A stretch of 64,000 nucleotides of DNA from Lysobacter sp. BMK333-48F3. Lineage in GTDB: Bacteria > Pseudomonadota > Gammaproteobacteria > Xanthomonadales > Xanthomonadaceae. Under the pieces are notes generated by a model. The model ran no database searches and was not told where the DNA came from. It saw only the letters and a program-made list of their open reading frames with translations. Positions 9,443-17,192 of the stretch are shown here, in pieces (positions within the stretch are counted from its first letter, which is position 1; every line of letters begins with the position of its first letter). Where the stretch lies: assembly GCF_019733395.1 (NCBI RefSeq), contig NZ_JAIHOO010000001.1, forward strand, positions 1,984,001-2,048,000, read 5' to 3'. The position numbers and the translations under genes are program-made.

Positions 9443-10060
9443 TCAGTCGCCCTTGGCCGGCTTCGGCGGGGCCGGAGGCGCCGGCGGGGCGGGCGGCGCG
9501 TCGGGCACCGTCACCAGGATCGGTTCGTTGCCGTGGTCGTGGCCGGCGTGGTCGCCCGACGCGTCGATCATCGACTGCATGTCGCGCTGCAGGTCGCGTT
9601 GCAGGTCCTCGAACAGGCGCTTAAGCAAAGGCTGCATTTCCTGCATCGTCCGGCCCATCGCCAGCGGCATCTTTTCCAGGATGCTCTTGCCGGCCGGGGT
9701 GCGGTAGAAATCGATCATCGCCTGCACTTCGGAGGCTTCGAACACCTCGCCGTAGACCTTGCGGTAGATCGGCGCGACCTGCTTCCACTCCAGCAGTTTT
9801 TCGACCGAGGCCATCTGCTTTTCGGTGATCTTGGCCAGGCTGGCGCGCTGCTCGGCGGTGAGCCGGTCGCCGGCGGCGGCCTGGGCCATCATTTCGGCCG
9901 AGCCGCGCATCTGCTGCAGGATCTCGCGCTTCATGCGCTCGTAGTTCATCGACTCCATGAGCTGGTCGATCTGGGCGTCGCTCGGCCGCGCGGCCTGGGC
10001 CGGGGCGAGACAGAACGCGGCGCACAGGGCCGCGGCGAGCAGGGAACGGGACAGGCGCAT
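9443..10060 (-). CDS. Exported DUF2059-domain protein
   Basis: A 205-residue protein. Residues 1-23 form a Sec signal peptide ending AQAA. The middle (about 60-150) carries the DUF2059 pattern, including YRKVYGEVFEASEVQAMIDFYRTPAGKSILEKMP. The C-terminus is an Asp/His-rich GDHAGHDHGNE stretch followed by a PPAPPAPPAPP run, which could bind metal or act as a spacer. Function is unknown. An imperfect GGAGGA-like site precedes the ATG. Confidence 0.85.
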   Translation of the reverse strand: MRLSRSLLAAALCAAFCLAPAQAARPSDAQIDQLMESMNYERMKREILQQMRGSAEMMAQAAAGDRLTAEQRASLAKITEKQMASVEKLLEWKQVAPIYRKVYGEVFEASEVQAMIDFYRTPAGKSILEKMPLAMGRTMQEMQPLLKRLFEDLQRDLQRDMQSMIDASGDHAGHDHGNEPILVTVPDAPPAPPAPPAPPKPAKGD

Positions 10061-10215
10061 CGGGCTTCCTCCATGAAAGAAGCCGGCATGGTCGGCGCCG
10101 CGCCGGACCGCGTCAATGCGCGGAGCATCGCTGCGGGCGGAGCGAGCCGGGCAGGGCGGGGCCGGACCGCGGCTTCGGGGCGGCGCGGCCGGGGCCGACC
10201 GAACGGGGTGGAACG

Positions 10216-10287
10216 GTCAGGTCAGGGCGACCGAGTCAGGCCGATCGAGTCAGGCCGACCGAGTCAGACCCGATCAGTCAGACGAGT
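10216..10287. repeat. Short tandem repeat, about 14-bp unit CGACCGAGTCAGGC
   Basis: Three to four head-to-tail copies of a GACCGAGTCAGGC-like unit, with CGATCGAGTCAGGC variants, lie in the gap between two minus-strand genes. They contain no stop-free product of note. Confidence 0.75.
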
Positions 10288-10301
10288 CGGGCCAGGCCCG
10301 A

Positions 10302-10907
10302 TCAAGGCCGGCTGCCGTCCTTGTAGATCACCTTCGGCCGCAGCGCGGAATTGTGCGCGGCGTTGAGCAGGTCGAGCAGGAAGGCCTGGCCGATCACCCG
10401 GCCCGGCTTCTGCGCCGGCCCGCTGCCGTAGCCGTAGGCGCCGCCGCGATTGCCGACGTCGTAGCCCTGCTGGCTCAGTTGCTGCATCACCCGCCGGCCT
10501 TCGGGGGTTTGCGCCAGCCGGGTCAGGGCCTGCAATTCGGACGGGCTGAGTTCGCCGTCGCGGCCGTCGTAGGGCAGGCTGGCGTAACCCTCGTCGCCGG
10601 GTTCCAGGTAGGCCGGCGCGGCGCCGTACCCGGCGGGCAGGGCGCCGGCATGGGCGGCGCTCTGCAGTTGCCGCGCAAGCGCGTTCTGCTGGCCCATGTA
10701 CTGTTCGAGCACGCGCTGGTCGGTGGCGTTGGCGCGGCGCCCGACCATGGCCTCGGCCACCGCCTGGGCCGACTGGCGCATCTGTTGCTGGGCCTGCGGC
10801 GAGGCCATCGCGTCGACGTTGGCGGGGTCGTACTGGGCCCAGGCCGGGGCGGCGAGCGCGACGGCCAGGGCCGGCGCGAGCAGCGAAAACAGCAGGGGGC
10901 GCTTCAT
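10302..10907 (-). CDS. Small exported protein of unknown function
   Basis: A 201-residue protein with a signal peptide (MKRPLLFSLLAPALAVALAAPAWAQ). The mature part is Gln/Ala-rich, with a VGRRANATDQRVLEQYMGQQNALARQL helix and a C-terminal segment ending NSALRPKVIYKDGSRP. I do not recognise the family. I chose the ATG at 10907 because GGAGG lies eight bases upstream; an in-frame ATG at 10922 has no ribosome site. The upstream 241-bp side toward the DUF2059 gene contains only the 14-bp tandem repeats. Confidence 0.75.
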   Translation of the reverse strand: MKRPLLFSLLAPALAVALAAPAWAQYDPANVDAMASPQAQQQMRQSAQAVAEAMVGRRANATDQRVLEQYMGQQNALARQLQSAAHAGALPAGYGAAPAYLEPGDEGYASLPYDGRDGELSPSELQALTRLAQTPEGRRVMQQLSQQGYDVGNRGGAYGYGSGPAQKPGRVIGQAFLLDLLNAAHNSALRPKVIYKDGSRP

Positions 10908-11040
10908 GCGGATGTCCTCCATCGACCGGTCCGGGCATGGTCCGCCTCCGTTCCGGCCCCGTCAACGACAGCGGTCGCAGTCGCCGCGGTACCGGCCGGC
11001 AACGTCAAGGCGCCGTCATCGGCGCGGTCGCGCGCCGGTC

Positions 11041-11046
11041 TACAAT
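11041..11046 (+). promoter_or_regulatory. Candidate -10 of arfB
   Basis: TACAAT (5 of 6 to consensus) lies 17 bases before the arfB ATG, with a GGAGGAA ribosome site between. That places the transcript start close to the ribosome site, giving a very short leader. No convincing -35 is seen. Confidence 0.35.
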
Positions 11047-11063
11047 CGCCGGCGGAGGAACGC

Positions 11064-11477
11064 ATGACGGCTCAGTCCATCACCATCCCCGAACAGGAGC
11101 TGGTCGAACGCTTCGTGCGCTCGACCGGCCCGGGCGGGCAAAACGTCAACAAGGTCGCCACCGCGGTGGAGCTGCGCTTCGATGTCGCGCAGTCGCCCAC
11201 GCTGCCGGAGGCGGTGCGCGCGCGCCTGTTGGCCAAGCGCGACCGGCGCATGACCGGCGAAGGCGTGCTGGTGATCAGCGCCCAGCGTTTCCGCACCCAG
11301 GAACGCAACCGCGAGGACGCGCGCGAGCGCCTGGCGGCGTTCGTCGACAGCGGCCTGCGCGCGCCCAAGCCGCGCATCGCCACCAAGCCCAGCCGCGCCG
11401 CCAAGGAGCGCCGGCTCGGGGCCAAACGCGAGCGCGGCGCCACCAAGCGCGAGCGTTCGCAACGCAGTTGGGATTGA
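11064..11477 (+). CDS. arfB: ArfB, alternative ribosome-rescue peptidyl-tRNA hydrolase
   Basis: A 137-residue protein with the release-factor GGQ motif in RSTGPGGQNVNKVAT (about 21-35) and a long basic C-terminal tail (KPSRAAKERRLGAKRERGATKRERSQRSWD region). In ArfB/YaeJ this tail enters the empty mRNA channel of stalled ribosomes. It releases nascent chains from non-stop complexes without a stop codon. GGAGGAA stands five bases before the ATG. It is followed at 17 bp by the acyltransferase gene, which may be co-transcribed. Confidence 0.93.
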   Translation: MTAQSITIPEQELVERFVRSTGPGGQNVNKVATAVELRFDVAQSPTLPEAVRARLLAKRDRRMTGEGVLVISAQRFRTQERNREDARERLAAFVDSGLRAPKPRIATKPSRAAKERRLGAKRERGATKRERSQRSWD

Positions 11478-11494
11478 AGGAGAGCCGCGCGCGC

Positions 11495-12112
11495 ATGTCC
11501 GCCGACCGAACCGCCACGGACGACATCGTCCCGCCGCTGCCGCCGAACGTGCCGCGGGTTCCGCCCAACCGGCTGACCCGCTGGATCGGCCGCAGCATCC
11601 TGCGCCTGGGCGGCTGGCGCATGATCGGCCAGTTCCCCGACGTGCCGCGCGCGGTGCTGATCGGCGCTCCGCATTCGTCCAACTGGGACGGCGTGTGGGG
11701 CTTCGCGGCCAAGGCCGCGCTGGGCCTGGACGTGAAGATCATCGCCAAGGAATCCCTGTTCCGGGTCCCGGGGCTGGGCTGGCTGTTGCGCCGGCTGGGG
11801 GTGATTCCGATCAACCGCAGCGCCGCGCACGGGGTCATCGACCAGGCCACGGCGATGATCCGCGGCGCCGAGAAGTTCTGGCTCGGCATCGCCCCGGAGG
11901 GCACGCGCAAGGCGGTCGAGCGCTGGAAGGCCGGGTTCTGGAAGATCGCCAAGGCCGCCGACGTGCCGGTGATTCCGGCCTATTTCCACTATCCGGACAA
12001 GGTCATCGGGATCGGCCAGGAGTTCCACCTGGGCGAGGACATGGAGGCGGACATGCGCCGCATCCGCGACTGGTACAAGCCCTGGCAGGGCAAGCACCAC
12101 GGCACCACCTGA
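11495..12112 (+). CDS. PlsC-like lysophospholipid acyltransferase family protein
   Basis: A 205-residue cytoplasmic or membrane-peripheral enzyme. It has an HSSNWDG motif (HX4D-type acyltransferase centre, about 55-61) and an APEGTR block (about 131-136), as in 1-acylglycerol-3-phosphate acyltransferases. The short form without an obvious N-terminal membrane helix matches a widespread 'glycerol acyltransferase' subfamily of undefined substrate. An AAGGAG overlaps the arfB stop upstream of the ATG at 11495. Confidence 0.82.
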   Translation: MSADRTATDDIVPPLPPNVPRVPPNRLTRWIGRSILRLGGWRMIGQFPDVPRAVLIGAPHSSNWDGVWGFAAKAALGLDVKIIAKESLFRVPGLGWLLRRLGVIPINRSAAHGVIDQATAMIRGAEKFWLGIAPEGTRKAVERWKAGFWKIAKAADVPVIPAYFHYPDKVIGIGQEFHLGEDMEADMRRIRDWYKPWQGKHHGTT

Positions 12113-12136
12113 GCGCGCGGCGCGGCGATCCGCGCT

Positions 12137-12823
12137 TCAGCGGCGCCGGCGCGCGGGCGGCCTGGCGTCGGCCGGATCGGCCGGCGGCAGTTGCTGGCGC
12201 AGGTCGTGCAGGGTCGAGGCGATGTGCGCGGTCAGCAGTTCCGCCACCCGCGTCGCGTCGCGCGTCAGCCAGGCCTCGAGGATGGCGCGGTGTTCGCTCG
12301 CCGCGCGCGCTTCGCGGCCTTCCGGTTCCAGGTGCTTGCGCACATAACGCTCGGCCAACACCTGCAGGCGCTCGACCAACTGCGCGGTGATCGCGCGCCC
12401 GCCCGGCCGCACCAGGCTCAGGTGGAACTGGCGGTTGTAGACCACCGCGCTGCGCACGTCCGCATCGGAAGCCGATTCCAACGCGGCCAGCGCGGCGCGC
12501 GCGGCCTCGTGTTCGTGCTCGCCGGCGTCGCGACAGGCGTCCGCGGCCGCATCGGGTTCGATCTTCAGCCGCAGCGCGAAAACTTCCTCGGCCTCGATCG
12601 CGGTCAGCGCCGGGACGAAGAAACCGCGGTTGGGGTGCGAGCGCAACAGGCCCTGTTCCTCCAGCCGGCCCAGCGCCTCGCGCAGCGGGATCTTGCTGAT
12701 GCCGAGTTCCTCGGCCAGCAATTCCTGGCGAATCGGCGCCAGCGGCGGAATCTGGGTGGAAAGAATCCGTTCGCGCACCACTTCGAAGGCTTGGTCGGAC
12801 AGCGAACGCGGGACGATGCTCAT
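12137..12823 (-). CDS. GntR-family transcriptional regulator, FCD (FadR) subfamily
   Basis: A 228-residue regulator. Residues 1-70 form the winged helix-turn-helix (LAEELGISKIPLREALGRLEEQGLL). Residues about 80-215 form the all-helical FCD effector domain; a conserved Asp and the histidines in NRQFHLSL and SEHRAILEA fit its metal-binding site. Ligands in this subfamily are usually small organic acids. It has no obvious target operon: the acyltransferase converges on it, and upstream is a long gap holding a perfect palindrome (13009-13024) that may be its operator. Confidence 0.9.
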   Translation of the reverse strand: MSIVPRSLSDQAFEVVRERILSTQIPPLAPIRQELLAEELGISKIPLREALGRLEEQGLLRSHPNRGFFVPALTAIEAEEVFALRLKIEPDAAADACRDAGEHEHEAARAALAALESASDADVRSAVVYNRQFHLSLVRPGGRAITAQLVERLQVLAERYVRKHLEPEGREARAASEHRAILEAWLTRDATRVAELLTAHIASTLHDLRQQLPPADPADARPPARRRR

Positions 12824-13415
12824 CGCCGCAGTCTAACCAAGCGCCCGACGCGCCGGCACGCCCGCGCCGGCGCGCGCCGCCGGCCTGGCGCGGGCGCATT
12901 CCGGGCCGGCCGGTACGGTGCGCGCTCGGCCCGACGGCGGCGGATTGCCGTTCGTCGGCGCGGCCACGGCGGCTCGACCGCGGTCACGGAAATCCTCGCC
13001 ATCTGCTCATACCGTATACGGTATACCGATTAGCACGCGTTCGTGACGGCTTCATGGCCGTGGCGGCCACGCCTTCGGTCGACCGGGTCAGGGGGCCCGG
13101 CCTTGCCGCAATCCGCTGCGCCGGCGCCATCGCGCCGGAGCCGGCGCGCGGCCGGCCGGAACCCGTTCGTCCACCGCGCCCCGCCTGCCTCCAGCGCCCT
13201 GCCCATTCCCGGCGGCCCCGCCCGCCGGGCCGGGCGCCGTCGCGCCCGCGTTGCCGTCGGACCGTTCCCCCGCAGCGGGCGCGCGTCGCCCGTCGATCCC
13301 TACGACGCAGGAGAGATGCCCACCACCGATCGCCGTTCTCGCCATGCCCCCGGCGGTGTCCTCGGCTGCGCGTTCGCGCAGCGGCGCCGCCGCCCATCCT
13401 GAGAGGAGATATGCG
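12824..13415. other. 592-bp gap between the gntR and collagenase genes
   Basis: No gene is supported here. The left part is GC-rich with only chance frames. The one distinct signal is the 16-bp palindrome at 13009-13024. The last bases (13401-13410) hold the GAGAGGAGA ribosome site of the collagenase. Confidence 0.6.
13009..13024. promoter_or_regulatory. Perfect 16-bp palindrome, probable GntR/FCD operator
   Basis: ATACCGTATACGGTAT is identical to its own reverse complement. Many FCD-type GntR regulators bind palindromes centred on GTATAC. It lies 186 bp upstream of the gntR start and about 390 bp upstream of the collagenase start, so it could control either. Which promoter it overlaps is not clear. 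Confidence 0.6.
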
Positions 13416-16022
13416 ATGTCTTACGCACCCAAGCCGCGACCGACCCATGCCCTGTTGATCGGGCTGGCGGTCGCCGCCGTCAGCCTGTTGAGTTTCGCCC
13501 TGCCGTGGCAGGCCGCACCGGCGCCCTCGTCGCCGCAACTGGCAGGCGCGCCGGTCTCGACGCTGGCCTCGGCGCGCGCGCCGGCGCTGCGCTCGCCCGG
13601 CCGCAAGAGCCCGAGCACCGAACGCCAGATCTACGGCGAGCACCGCCAGCCGCTGGCGCTGGACCCGGCCCGGCGCGCGCCGCAGCAACCGCAGCTGCTG
13701 CAGCCCGACGACGGCGCCTACGACCTGGCCGATCACGGCCGCGATCTGTTGCAGCGGCCGTCGCTGCAGGCCAGCGCGAAACGGCTGGCCAAGGCCGCCT
13801 GCGACCCGAACGGCTTCGCCGCGCTCAGCGGCAACGCCCTGGTCGCCGCGGTCAAGGCCGCCGACAGCGATTGCATCAACGCCCTGTTCGGCCTCAGCGG
13901 CAGCGTCGCCTACGGCACTTTCCGCGAAGCGCAGATGATCACGATCGCCAACGCGCTGACCGCGTCGGCGCAGCGCTACGACGGCACCAACGCCGACAGC
14001 ACCCTGCAACTGGTGCTGTTCCTGCGCGCCGGCTACTACGTGCAGTACTACGACAGTTCGGTCGGCAGCTACGGCGCGGCCCTGCAGGCCGCGATCCGTC
14101 CGGCCCTGGACGCCTTCGCCGGCAACGCCCAGTTCGGCCGGGTCGACGACGTGCACGGCGAAACTCTGGCCGAGTACGTGACCCTGATCGACAGCGCGAT
14201 CGAGAACGCGCGCTATCTGTACGTGGTCAAGCGCCTGCTCGCCGCCTACGACAGCAGCTACAACGCGCACTACTGGATGAAGGTGGCGGTCAACAACGCC
14301 TACAACGTGACCTTCCGCGGCCACCAGGACCCGGCGTTCCGCGCCGCGGTGCAGGCCGACTCGTCCATCGTCGAATCGCTGTACGGCTTCGCCGACCGCC
14401 ACTTCGCCCGGCTGAGCCAGCCCGAGGCCTATCTGGTCGCCAACGCCGGCCGCGAGCTGGGCCGCTTCCTGCAGTACGACGGCAGCCTCAAGACCCTGGT
14501 GCGGGCCCGGGTCAAGGCGCTGCTCGACCGCAGCGCGGTGACCGGCCCGACCGCACGGCTGTGGGTCGGGGTCGGCGAAATGGCCGATTACTACGACCGC
14601 GGCAACTGCAGCTACTTCGGCCTGTGCGACTTCAAGGCCCGGGTCGAGGCCGCCGCGCTGCCGCTGCGCCACACCTGCAGCAGCACCCTGCGCATCCGCG
14701 CCCAGGCGATGAGCGCGACCGAGTTCGGCGAAACCTGCAGCATCGTCGCCGGCCAGGAGAACTACTTCCACCAGGCCCTGGGCACCAACCGCACGCCGGT
14801 CGCCAACGACCAGAACGCGGCCCTGGAAATGGTGGTGTTCGACAGCAGCGACGACTACGGCATCTACGCCGGGGCGATCTTCGGCATCGACACCAACAAC
14901 GGCGGCATGTACCTGGAGGGCAACCCCGCCCAGGCCGGCAACCAGGCCCGCTTCATCGCCCACGAAGCCGACTGGGTGCTGCCGCGCTTCGAGATCTGGA
15001 ACCTGACCCACGAATACGTCCACTACCTCGACGGCCGCTTCGACATGCACGGCGATTTCAACGCCGCGATGTCGCAGAAGACCGTGTGGTGGGTCGAAGG
15101 CCTGGCCGAGTACATGTCGTTCTCGTACCGCAACCTGGCCAACACCGCGGCGCAGCAGGAGGCCGCACGCGCGACCTATGCCTTGAGCCGGGTCTACGGC
15201 AACGACTACAACAGCGGCCAGAACCTGGTCTATCGCTGGGGCTATCTGGCGGTGCGTTTCATGTTCGAAAAGCGCCGCGAGCAGGTGAACGCGATCCTCG
15301 GCTACTTCCGTCCCGGCAACTACACCGGCTACGCCGGTTACATGGGCAGCATCGGCAGCGGCAACGACGCCGCCTTCCGCGCCTGGCTGCCTTGCGTCGC
15401 CGAGCCTGACGGGGCCGGCTGCGGCGGCACCCCGAACCAGGCGCCGACCGCCTCGTTCACCGCGCTCGCCAGCGGGCTGGGCGTGCGCTTCAGCGACGGC
15501 TCCGCCGATCCGGACGGGCGCGTGGTCGCCTGGCAATGGAGCTTCGGCGACGGCAGCGGCTCGACCGAGCAGCATCCGAGCAAGACCTACGCCGCCGCCG
15601 GCAGCTACACCGTTACCCTGACCGTCACCGACGATCGCGGCGCCACCGCCAAGGCGGTGCGCACGGTCGCGGTCGCCGAGCCGGGCCTGCCCGAATGCGC
15701 CGGCGCCGACACCCGCCAGCTCGACCGCAACTGCGCGCGCAGCAACGTCGCCGCGACGGCCGGCAACTACGCGTACTTCTATCTGTACGTTCCGGCGGGC
15801 ACGCCGCAACTGCGCATCGAGGTGGCCGGCGGCAGCGGCAACGCCGATCTGTACGTCAACACCAACGGCAGCTGGGCGACGCGCAGCGCGCACAACTATC
15901 GCTCGACCCAGGCCGGCAACGCCGAAACCCTGACGGTGCCCAATCCGCCGGCCGGCTATGTGTATGTGAGCCTGTACGCCGCGAGCGGCTTCAGCGGCGC
16001 GCGCATCGGCGTGCGCTATTGA
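13416..16022 (+). CDS. Secreted M9-family collagenase with PKD and PPC domains
   Basis: An 868-residue extracellular protease. An N-terminal hydrophobic segment (about 12-32) acts as the signal peptide. The collagenase N-terminal helical domain spans roughly 90-400. The zinc motif HEYVH is at about 532-536, with the downstream glutamate in EGLAEYMS near 561. A PKD domain (about 673-755, with DPDGRVVAWQWSFGDGS) is followed by a bacterial pre-peptidase C-terminal domain (about 770-868). The order is that of Vibrio/Lysobacter collagenases. GAGAGGAGA precedes the ATG at 13416. A strong terminator follows, so it is monocistronic. It probably supports predatory or saprophytic feeding. Confidence 0.93.
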   Translation: MSYAPKPRPTHALLIGLAVAAVSLLSFALPWQAAPAPSSPQLAGAPVSTLASARAPALRSPGRKSPSTERQIYGEHRQPLALDPARRAPQQPQLLQPDDGAYDLADHGRDLLQRPSLQASAKRLAKAACDPNGFAALSGNALVAAVKAADSDCINALFGLSGSVAYGTFREAQMITIANALTASAQRYDGTNADSTLQLVLFLRAGYYVQYYDSSVGSYGAALQAAIRPALDAFAGNAQFGRVDDVHGETLAEYVTLIDSAIENARYLYVVKRLLAAYDSSYNAHYWMKVAVNNAYNVTFRGHQDPAFRAAVQADSSIVESLYGFADRHFARLSQPEAYLVANAGRELGRFLQYDGSLKTLVRARVKALLDRSAVTGPTARLWVGVGEMADYYDRGNCSYFGLCDFKARVEAAALPLRHTCSSTLRIRAQAMSATEFGETCSIVAGQENYFHQALGTNRTPVANDQNAALEMVVFDSSDDYGIYAGAIFGIDTNNGGMYLEGNPAQAGNQARFIAHEADWVLPRFEIWNLTHEYVHYLDGRFDMHGDFNAAMSQKTVWWVEGLAEYMSFSYRNLANTAAQQEAARATYALSRVYGNDYNSGQNLVYRWGYLAVRFMFEKRREQVNAILGYFRPGNYTGYAGYMGSIGSGNDAAFRAWLPCVAEPDGAGCGGTPNQAPTASFTALASGLGVRFSDGSADPDGRVVAWQWSFGDGSGSTEQHPSKTYAAAGSYTVTLTVTDDRGATAKAVRTVAVAEPGLPECAGADTRQLDRNCARSNVAATAGNYAYFYLYVPAGTPQLRIEVAGGSGNADLYVNTNGSWATRSAHNYRSTQAGNAETLTVPNPPAGYVYVSLYAASGFSGARIGVRY

Positions 16023-16056
16023 TCGTCGCGACGGCGATCGTCGCTTGAACCATGAG

Positions 16057-16086
16057 GCGGCGGGAGCGCGAGCTCCCGCCGCTTTT
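16057..16086 (+). terminator. Intrinsic terminator of the collagenase gene
   Basis: Stem GCGGCGGGAGC / GCTCCCGCCGC (11 perfect pairs), loop GCGA, then TTTTCGTTT. It starts 34 bases after the stop. Confidence 0.88.
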
Positions 16087-16090
16087 CGTT

Positions 16091-17059
16091 TCAGCGATCG
16101 GATTGCCCGGTGGCGTAGTAATCCGCGCGCTCGAACAGCGCCGGCTGGATCAGTTCGGTGAAGGCGCGCGCCTGCGGCGACAGGTACTTGCCCTTGCGCA
16201 CCACCACGCCGTAGCTGCGCGAAGGGAAGTACTCGGCCAGCGAACGCACGCACAGCCGCGCGCGGTCGGCCTCGGTCAGGCAGATCGCGGTGACGATGCT
16301 GATCCCCAGTCCCATCGCCACGTACTGCTTGATCACTTCCCAGCCGCCGACTTCCAGCGCGACCGTGTACGGCACCCGGTTCTGCTGGAACACCAGGTCG
16401 ACCATGCGGTAGGTGGTCAGGCGCTGCGGCGGCAGGATCAGGCCGTAGGGGCTGAGGTCCTGCAGGCTGACCCGGTCGAGTTGGGCCAGCGGATGCTTGC
16501 GCGGCGCGATCAGCATCGGTTCGAAGCGATACACCGGCGCGTAGCTGAGGTCGCCGGGCACATCGAGCATCGAGCCCACCGCCAGGTCGACCCCATCCGA
16601 GCGCAGCAGGTCCAGGCCGCCGGCGCCGGTGACGTTGTGCAGGGTCAGGCGCACCTCCGGATGGGAGGCGCGGAAGGCTTCGACGATCTTGGGCAGCAGG
16701 TAGAGGATGGTCGAACTGCCGGCGGCGACGTTGAGCTCGCCGGCGTCGAGGCCGCGGATCCGCTCGCGGAAGGTGCCGTCCAGGGCGTCCAGGCCTTCGA
16801 CCAGGGGCCGGGCCAGTTCGTACAGCTCCTCGCCCTCGCGGGTCAGCGCCACCCGGCGCCCGCTGCGCTCGAGCAGGCGCACGCCCATCTCGCGTTCCAG
16901 CGCCTGCAACTGCAGGGTCACGGCCGGCTGGCTCAGATAAAGCGCCTCAGCCGCACGTGAGACCGACCCCAGACGCGCCGTTTGGCAGAACGCGCGCAGC
17001 GGCTTGAGCCGATCGCTTTTGTAAGCGAATCGCGGACTTAGGGTTCGGGGCGGTGTCAT
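16091..17059 (-). CDS. LysR-family regulator (CysB-like), divergent from aceB
   Basis: A 322-residue regulator. The N-terminal HTH (LGSVSRAAEALYLSQPAVTLQLQALEREMGV) is followed by a periplasmic-binding-like effector domain (about 100-310). I chose the ATG at 17059 (MTPPRTLSPRF); the frame is open 66 codons further into the aceB leader without homology. It is transcribed away from aceB, and the 133-bp intergenic region has nested inverted repeats. A CysB-like regulator beside aceB is common in Xanthomonadaceae. Control of the glyoxylate shunt is a reasonable inference. Confidence 0.88.
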   Translation of the reverse strand: MTPPRTLSPRFAYKSDRLKPLRAFCQTARLGSVSRAAEALYLSQPAVTLQLQALEREMGVRLLERSGRRVALTREGEELYELARPLVEGLDALDGTFRERIRGLDAGELNVAAGSSTILYLLPKIVEAFRASHPEVRLTLHNVTGAGGLDLLRSDGVDLAVGSMLDVPGDLSYAPVYRFEPMLIAPRKHPLAQLDRVSLQDLSPYGLILPPQRLTTYRMVDLVFQQNRVPYTVALEVGGWEVIKQYVAMGLGISIVTAICLTEADRARLCVRSLAEYFPSRSYGVVVRKGKYLSPQARAFTELIQPALFERADYYATGQSDR

Positions 17060-17061
17060 GT

Positions 17062-17114
17062 GACAGTCAAGTATAATTTCTTCAAATGATATGCATTGAA
17101 AAAACTTGATTGTC
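17062..17114. promoter_or_regulatory. Nested inverted repeats in the lysR/aceB divergent region
   Basis: Outer arms GACAGTCAAGT (17062-17072) and ACTTGATTGTC (17104-17114) match at 10 of 11 positions. Inside lies a smaller near-palindrome TTCAA...TTGAA (17081-17100). The whole segment is strikingly AT-rich for this genome. This is the expected layout for LysR binding sites between divergent genes; it starts two bases from the lysR ATG. Confidence 0.6.
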
Positions 17115-17192
17115 AAATACAACACGCCGGCGCATGGTCGGGGGCGTCGGGTCGGCTCGTCGGGAGCGGCCCTCTCCCCCAGGAGTCGCACC

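Noticed and set aside
12984..16253. Minus-strand open frame of about 1,089 codons opposite the collagenase
   Set aside because: Antisense to a well-supported secreted collagenase; low-complexity composition without domains.
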